Shown in pieces: positions 60,960 through 64,000 of a DNA stretch of 64,000 nucleotides. A program made the translations under genes and the position numbers. The notes beneath the pieces are model-generated. The model ran no database searches and was not told the DNA's origin. It was given only the letters and a program-made list of their open reading frames with translations. The first letter of the stretch is position 1. Each line of letters begins with the position of its first letter. Source of the DNA: Microbacterium pumilum (GTDB taxonomy: Bacteria > Actinomycetota > Actinomycetes > Actinomycetales > Microbacteriaceae); contig NZ_BAAAOH010000001.1 of assembly GCF_039530225.1 (NCBI RefSeq), positions 2,914,001 to 2,978,000 on the forward strand. Reading direction: 5' to 3'.

Positions 60960-61182
60960 ATGGATTACCGATGCACCTTGGGTGCTGCCGGGTCACCGCC
61001 CAGCTCGCTTGCCGCTTCGGATGGCCAGCATGAGTACTGCGAGTCTCGGCAGTCACCCGGGTCGTGGAGACCGTCGACAGGGCTGAGCGCCTCCGAGCGC
61101 CGATCAGTGAGCGATGCGGCAGACACGCCCCGGCACCCGACAAAGGTGCCTCCCCACTGGAGCTAGCAGCGAGGAGGCTGAC
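60960..61182 (+). ncRNA. Candidate IS110 bridge (seek) RNA region
   Basis: Non-coding segment directly upstream of the transposase, where the recombinase guide RNA is transcribed in the IS110 group. Some GC-rich potential stems are visible (for example ACCGATGCACC / GGTGC). Position is the main evidence; exact RNA boundaries and guide loops were not derived. Confidence 0.25.
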
Positions 61183-62436
61183 GTGAAGTCTGCCAGCAAC
61201 ATCCTTCCCTTCCAACCCCGCGACACCGTCACGGTCGGTATCGACTGGGCGCGCGATGACCACGTGATCGCGGTCGTCGATCAGACCGGCCGCGAGGTCG
61301 ACCGACGTGTCATCGCTCATTCCGACGCGGGCATCCACGAGCTGCTGAAGCTGCTCGACCGGCACGGGACAACCGAAGTCGCGATCGAACGAGGTGACGG
61401 CCCACTCGTGGACGCCCTGCTCGAGCACGGCACCACGGTCGTGGTGATCAGCCCGAACCAGGTAAAGAACCTCCGCGGCCGCTACGGGTCCGCCGGCAAC
61501 AAGGACGACCGGTTCGACGCGTTCGTGCTCGCCGACACTCTGCGCACCGACAGGCCACGACTGCGTCCCCTCGAGCCCGACTCCGAAGCCACTCAGACGC
61601 TGCGTCGCACCTGCCGCGCCCGCAAAGACCTCGTCGCCCACCGCATCGCCGTCGCCAACCAGCTGCGCGCCCACCTGAGCCGCGTGTTCCCCGGCGCAGT
61701 CGGGCTGTTCGCCGACATCGACTCCGCGATCAGCCTGACCTTCCTCGCTCGCTTCACCACCCAGGACCAAGCCGACTGGCTGTCGGTCAAGCGACTGACC
61801 GCATGGCTGCGATCGGTCGGTTACTGCGGCCGTGTCAGCCCCGCAGTCCTGCACGCCCGACTGACCGCCGCGCCCCGCGGCGTGACCGGAGACGCCAGCA
61901 CCAGCGAAGCGCACGTCACCCGCGCCTACCTGGCTGTTCTGAACACCCTCACCGCGCAGATCAAGACCCTCGCCACCCAGATCGACGAGCAACTCTCGCT
62001 GCACCCCGACCAGCACATCTTCACCAGCCTGCCCCGCGGCGGACGCATCCGCGCCGCCCGACTGCTCGCCGAGATCGGCGACGCCCGCGGCCGATTCCCG
62101 ACACCCGAGTCGCTCGCCTGCCTCGCCGGCGTTGCACCCTCCACCCGACAATCCGGTATGAGTCGCCACGTCGGCTTCCGCTGGTCCTGCGACAAACAAC
62201 TCCGCGACGCGATCTGCGACTACGCCGCAGACTCCCGCAGAGCCAACCCCTGGGCCGCAGACCTCTACCAGCGCGCCCGCGCCCGCGGGCACGATCACCC
62301 CCACGCGACCCGCATCCTCGCTCGCGGCTGGCTTTACGTGATCTGGCACTGCTGGCAGGACGGCGTCGCCTACGACCCCGACCAACACAGAGCCCTCCAA
62401 CGCCTCACCCAACCCCAAAACGGACAGGCAGCTTGA
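61183..62436 (+). CDS. IS110-family transposase (DEDD recombinase)
   Basis: 417 residues from GTG 61183 with an excellent GAGGAGG 5 bases before it. The N-terminal RuvC-like DEDD domain has VGIDWARDDHVIAVVD, VAIERGDGPLVDALL and NKDDRFDAFVLADTLR, supplying the acidic residues. The C-terminal Tnp_IS116/110 helix-hairpin domain shows FTSLPRGGRIRAARLLAEIG and SLACLAGVAPSTRQSG, with the catalytic-type Ser nearby. The gene is full length and appears intact. Confidence 0.95.
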   Translation: MKSASNILPFQPRDTVTVGIDWARDDHVIAVVDQTGREVDRRVIAHSDAGIHELLKLLDRHGTTEVAIERGDGPLVDALLEHGTTVVVISPNQVKNLRGRYGSAGNKDDRFDAFVLADTLRTDRPRLRPLEPDSEATQTLRRTCRARKDLVAHRIAVANQLRAHLSRVFPGAVGLFADIDSAISLTFLARFTTQDQADWLSVKRLTAWLRSVGYCGRVSPAVLHARLTAAPRGVTGDASTSEAHVTRAYLAVLNTLTAQIKTLATQIDEQLSLHPDQHIFTSLPRGGRIRAARLLAEIGDARGRFPTPESLACLAGVAPSTRQSGMSRHVGFRWSCDKQLRDAICDYAADSRRANPWAADLYQRARARGHDHPHATRILARGWLYVIWHCWQDGVAYDPDQHRALQRLTQPQNGQAA

Positions 62437-62482
62437 CACAGGGCTACTCATGCGTGTTCGGCCGGCGGAGGAGGAACGCCCT

Positions 62483-63598
62483 ATGGTCGAACCGGGCCGA
62501 TGGCACCCGATCCTCGCAGCGCAGGAAGGTCCCACTGGCACGTGGAGCTTGGCCGACGGGTTCGACCGGGTGTACGGCACCATCGAGATCCGCCGAGTGA
62601 ATGCCACCGACGTCCGTTACCGCGCCAGCTTCCAGGGCGAGGTCATCGGTTGGTCAACAACCCTCCGCCTCGCGTGTGAGCGAGTACACGCCGCATTTCT
62701 GCGCAGCCACGGCCCGAATGGCGGACCGATTGCGAGTTGGGGCGCGAGCGATCGAGTTCGATGGCTCGAACAGTCGCTACGCCGCTTCGATGTCTTCGTC
62801 GTCGAGGAAGTCGAGCGCCGGATCGTCGGCCGCTCCATCGTCGTTCGAGAGCAGCGAGGTGTCGAGGCTCTCGCGGCGGAGGGTCCGCTCGAGGATTCCG
62901 GCCGGTCCGCGGTCCACGGTGCGGTCGGGCTCGATGTAGTGTCCCTCGGTGATTGCGGTCGACCCGTGGCCGAGGAAGGTGGCGGCAGCATCGGCGCTCG
63001 CCCCGCGCGCGATGACCGTTGCGCCTGTCCGCCGATACCAGCGAAGTGTGATCCCCTCCCCCGCAAGGTCCGCCAACTCGAGGAACGCTCGGAAAGTCCG
63101 TCGCACATTGAACGGGCTCAGTGGCTTGCCGGCGCGATTGGCGAAGATGGTTCGCTGAGAATCGGAGGTCGGGATGCCGGCGAGCCGCGCACGAAGGACG
63201 ACCGCGGCGAAGTTAGGGACCGCGATTCGTCGGATGGAGTGCTCGGTCTTTGGGTGATCTTGGCGCACAGCTCCGCTGCCCGTGCGCAGCACGACCGTGC
63301 CCGTCACCGAGATCGTCATCCCGCCGGGAGCGTCCTCGACATCGCACCCACGGAGAGCGAGGCACTCGCCGATGCGCAACGCGGTTCCGAGGAGCACTTC
63401 GATGATGTCGCGCACCTGGCCGTCGGGCTGGGGTCCCTTGACGTCCGGTCCGGTGCGCCAGCGACCTGCGGCGTCACGGATCGCGCTGATTTGATCAACG
63501 GTCAGCGCCCGCGGCTCGCCCTTCGGGCGGCGGAGTGGGCTCGTCCCCTGAACCGGGTTCCGCGGGATCGCGTCGTGGCGCAGCGCGAATCCGAATAG
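62483..63598 (+). CDS. Short ICE-end protein whose frame runs on antisense to the integrase
   Basis: From ATG 62483 (GGAGGAACG upstream) the first 85 residues look like a real conserved ICE-end protein: VEPGRWHPILAAQEGPTGTW, ADGFDRVYGTIEIRRVNATD, YRASFQGEVIGWSTTLRLAC, and HGPNGG. There is no stop there, so the frame continues about 285 more codons over the antisense of the integrase gene. That part has shadow-like composition and probably is not functional. A lost stop codon or a true antisense overlap are the alternatives. I trust residues 1-85 only. Confidence 0.6.
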   Translation: MVEPGRWHPILAAQEGPTGTWSLADGFDRVYGTIEIRRVNATDVRYRASFQGEVIGWSTTLRLACERVHAAFLRSHGPNGGPIASWGASDRVRWLEQSLRRFDVFVVEEVERRIVGRSIVVREQRGVEALAAEGPLEDSGRSAVHGAVGLDVVSLGDCGRPVAEEGGGSIGARPARDDRCACPPIPAKCDPLPRKVRQLEERSESPSHIERAQWLAGAIGEDGSLRIGGRDAGEPRTKDDRGEVRDRDSSDGVLGLWVILAHSSAARAQHDRARHRDRHPAGSVLDIAPTESEALADAQRGSEEHFDDVAHLAVGLGSLDVRSGAPATCGVTDRADLINGQRPRLALRAAEWARPLNRVPRDRVVAQRESE

Positions 63599-64000
63599 AA
63601 GATTGAGCATTGTCCTCGAATGCTTCGCGCGGGAGTACGACACCGAAGCCTCCGAGCGAAGGAACCACTCGACGCGGCCCGTCGTAATCTCACCGAGCGT
63701 GAAATGCTCGAACTGCGGCACCACGTGGAGGCGCAGGTCGTCGCGGTAGTTCTCCTTCGTTCCGGCTGAGAGCTTCTGCAACTCGAGATCTTCCAGCCAC
63801 AGGTCCGCGAGGTCACCGAAGGAGCTGGTGAGATCGAGCAAGCCACCCGTTCCAAAGGCGGGCCGCTCCAGCATGCGCTGCTTCAACCGAGCGCGGGCCG
63901 CCGACTCCGTGCGCGCGGCACCCGTCACTCTCCGAAGTCGCCCATCGCCGTCGCGGATGCGCGCGAGAGCCACGTACGAGGCGCCGCGCCTGCTGACGTT
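62777..64000 (-). CDS. Tyrosine recombinase (ICE integrase), N-terminus beyond window edge
   Basis: At least 407 residues; coding similarity continues through the edge (residues SRRGASYVALARIRDGDGRL), so the start is not in the window. The N-terminal arm-binding/SAM-like core includes YRDDLRLHVVPQFEHFTLGE. The catalytic domain has the first Arg in LLGTALRIGECLALRG, RRTGATVIARGASADAAATF, LGHGSTAITEGHYIEPD with the second His and the nucleophile Tyr. The box II His of HxxR appears replaced (RWYRR). It likely integrates the element at a site to the right of the window. Confidence 0.9.
   Translation of the reverse strand, partial: NVSRRGASYVALARIRDGDGRLRRVTGAARTESAARARLKQRMLERPAFGTGGLLDLTSSFGDLADLWLEDLELQKLSAGTKENYRDDLRLHVVPQFEHFTLGEITTGRVEWFLRSEASVSYSRAKHSRTMLNLLFGFALRHDAIPRNPVQGTSPLRRPKGEPRALTVDQISAIRDAAGRWRTGPDVKGPQPDGQVRDIIEVLLGTALRIGECLALRGCDVEDAPGGMTISVTGTVVLRTGSGAVRQDHPKTEHSIRRIAVPNFAAVVLRARLAGIPTSDSQRTIFANRAGKPLSPFNVRRTFRAFLELADLAGEGITLRWYRRTGATVIARGASADAAATFLGHGSTAITEGHYIEPDRTVDRGPAGILERTLRRESLDTSLLSNDDGAADDPALDFLDDEDIEAA

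Larger units (their letters stand above)
60950..62460 (+). mobile_element. IS110-family insertion sequence (ends approximate)
   Basis: An IS110-type transposase gene with about 230 bases of upstream non-coding sequence and a short downstream tail, inserted between two ICE backbone genes. IS110 elements usually have no inverted repeats, so ends cannot be fixed by eye; the limits given are estimates. The left non-coding end is where the guide (bridge) RNA is encoded in the IS110 group. Confidence 0.65.

Noticed and set aside
60925..62607. 560-residue minus-strand frame opposite the IS110 transposase
   Set aside because: Shadow of a clear DEDD transposase; low-complexity Val/Gly composition.
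1..64000. tRNA or rRNA genes and att sites
   Set aside because: None was found by eye. The integrase is cut by the right edge, so its attachment site would lie outside the window.

Overview
The window is very GC-rich, densely coded, and uses many GTG starts and 4-base ATGA/GTGA overlaps. Its families (CsoR, DUF2637, the SCO6880-type transfer gene, DUF4913, DUF6112) are typical of Actinobacteria, most likely a Microbacteriaceae-type genome. This is inferred from gene content and codon style; no rRNA or tRNA gene is present. Almost the whole window looks like the inside of one integrative and conjugative element (ICE). A tyrosine recombinase sits at the right edge (62777 to past 64000), a MobF relaxase at 8153-11647, and a contiguous transfer operon at 29700-45477.

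Region by region. (1) 1-7314, minus strand: a type I restriction-modification operon, hsdM-hsdS-hsdR, followed by a YgjP/DUF45-type metallopeptidase cut by the left edge. (2) 7376-12020: a decayed XRE-regulator remnant, a small membrane protein, the MobF relaxase-helicase and its non-coding upstream region. (3) 12021-20377, minus strand: a copper-resistance locus, csoR-HMA chaperone-copA-YHS protein-DUF6153-DUF305-copB-SHOCT-SRPBCC, with a CsoR-type operator at its head. (4) 20392-23339: an alpha/beta hydrolase and a convergent GlxA-type AraC regulator bounded by 31-bp direct repeats. (5) 23340-29505: a TetR-controlled pair of membrane proteins with a leaderless-looking promoter, a tyrosinase-vWA fusion protein, an HD-domain protein, a NUDIX hydrolase and an XRE/phospholipase-D-like protein.

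(6) 29700-45477, plus strand: the conjugation core. It runs ArdC-like antirestriction protein, prim-pol, DUF2637, two unknowns, ParB-like, a membrane-anchored T4SS protein, lytic transglycosylase/M23 peptidase, two DUF6112 paralogues, TrbL/VirB6-like, SCO6880-like, VirB4-like ATPase, coupling protein, SSB and DUF4913. (7) 45837-51599, minus strand: a tightly overlapped operon of an unknown protein, XRE-ImmA/IrrE metallopeptidase, PD-(D/E)xK-like nuclease, AbiJ/HEPN-like protein and (after a gap) an HNH-type protein. This is the best candidate for an undescribed anti-phage or anti-plasmid system. (8) 51827-59490: assorted cargo, namely a molbindin/TOBE protein, MFS transporter, YwqK/MORN-like protein, ChrB-like regulator with its own palindromic operator, a two-component system, and a divergently transcribed GT39-like and Dpm1-GtrA glycosyltransferase pair. 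(9) 59624-64000: the ICE right end, with two small backbone genes, an IS110-family insertion, a short backbone gene whose reading frame runs on antisense to the integrase, and the integrase.

Working together, the element carries mobility functions, defences that would exclude competing DNA, an antirestriction factor that would protect its own entry, and a metal-resistance payload.
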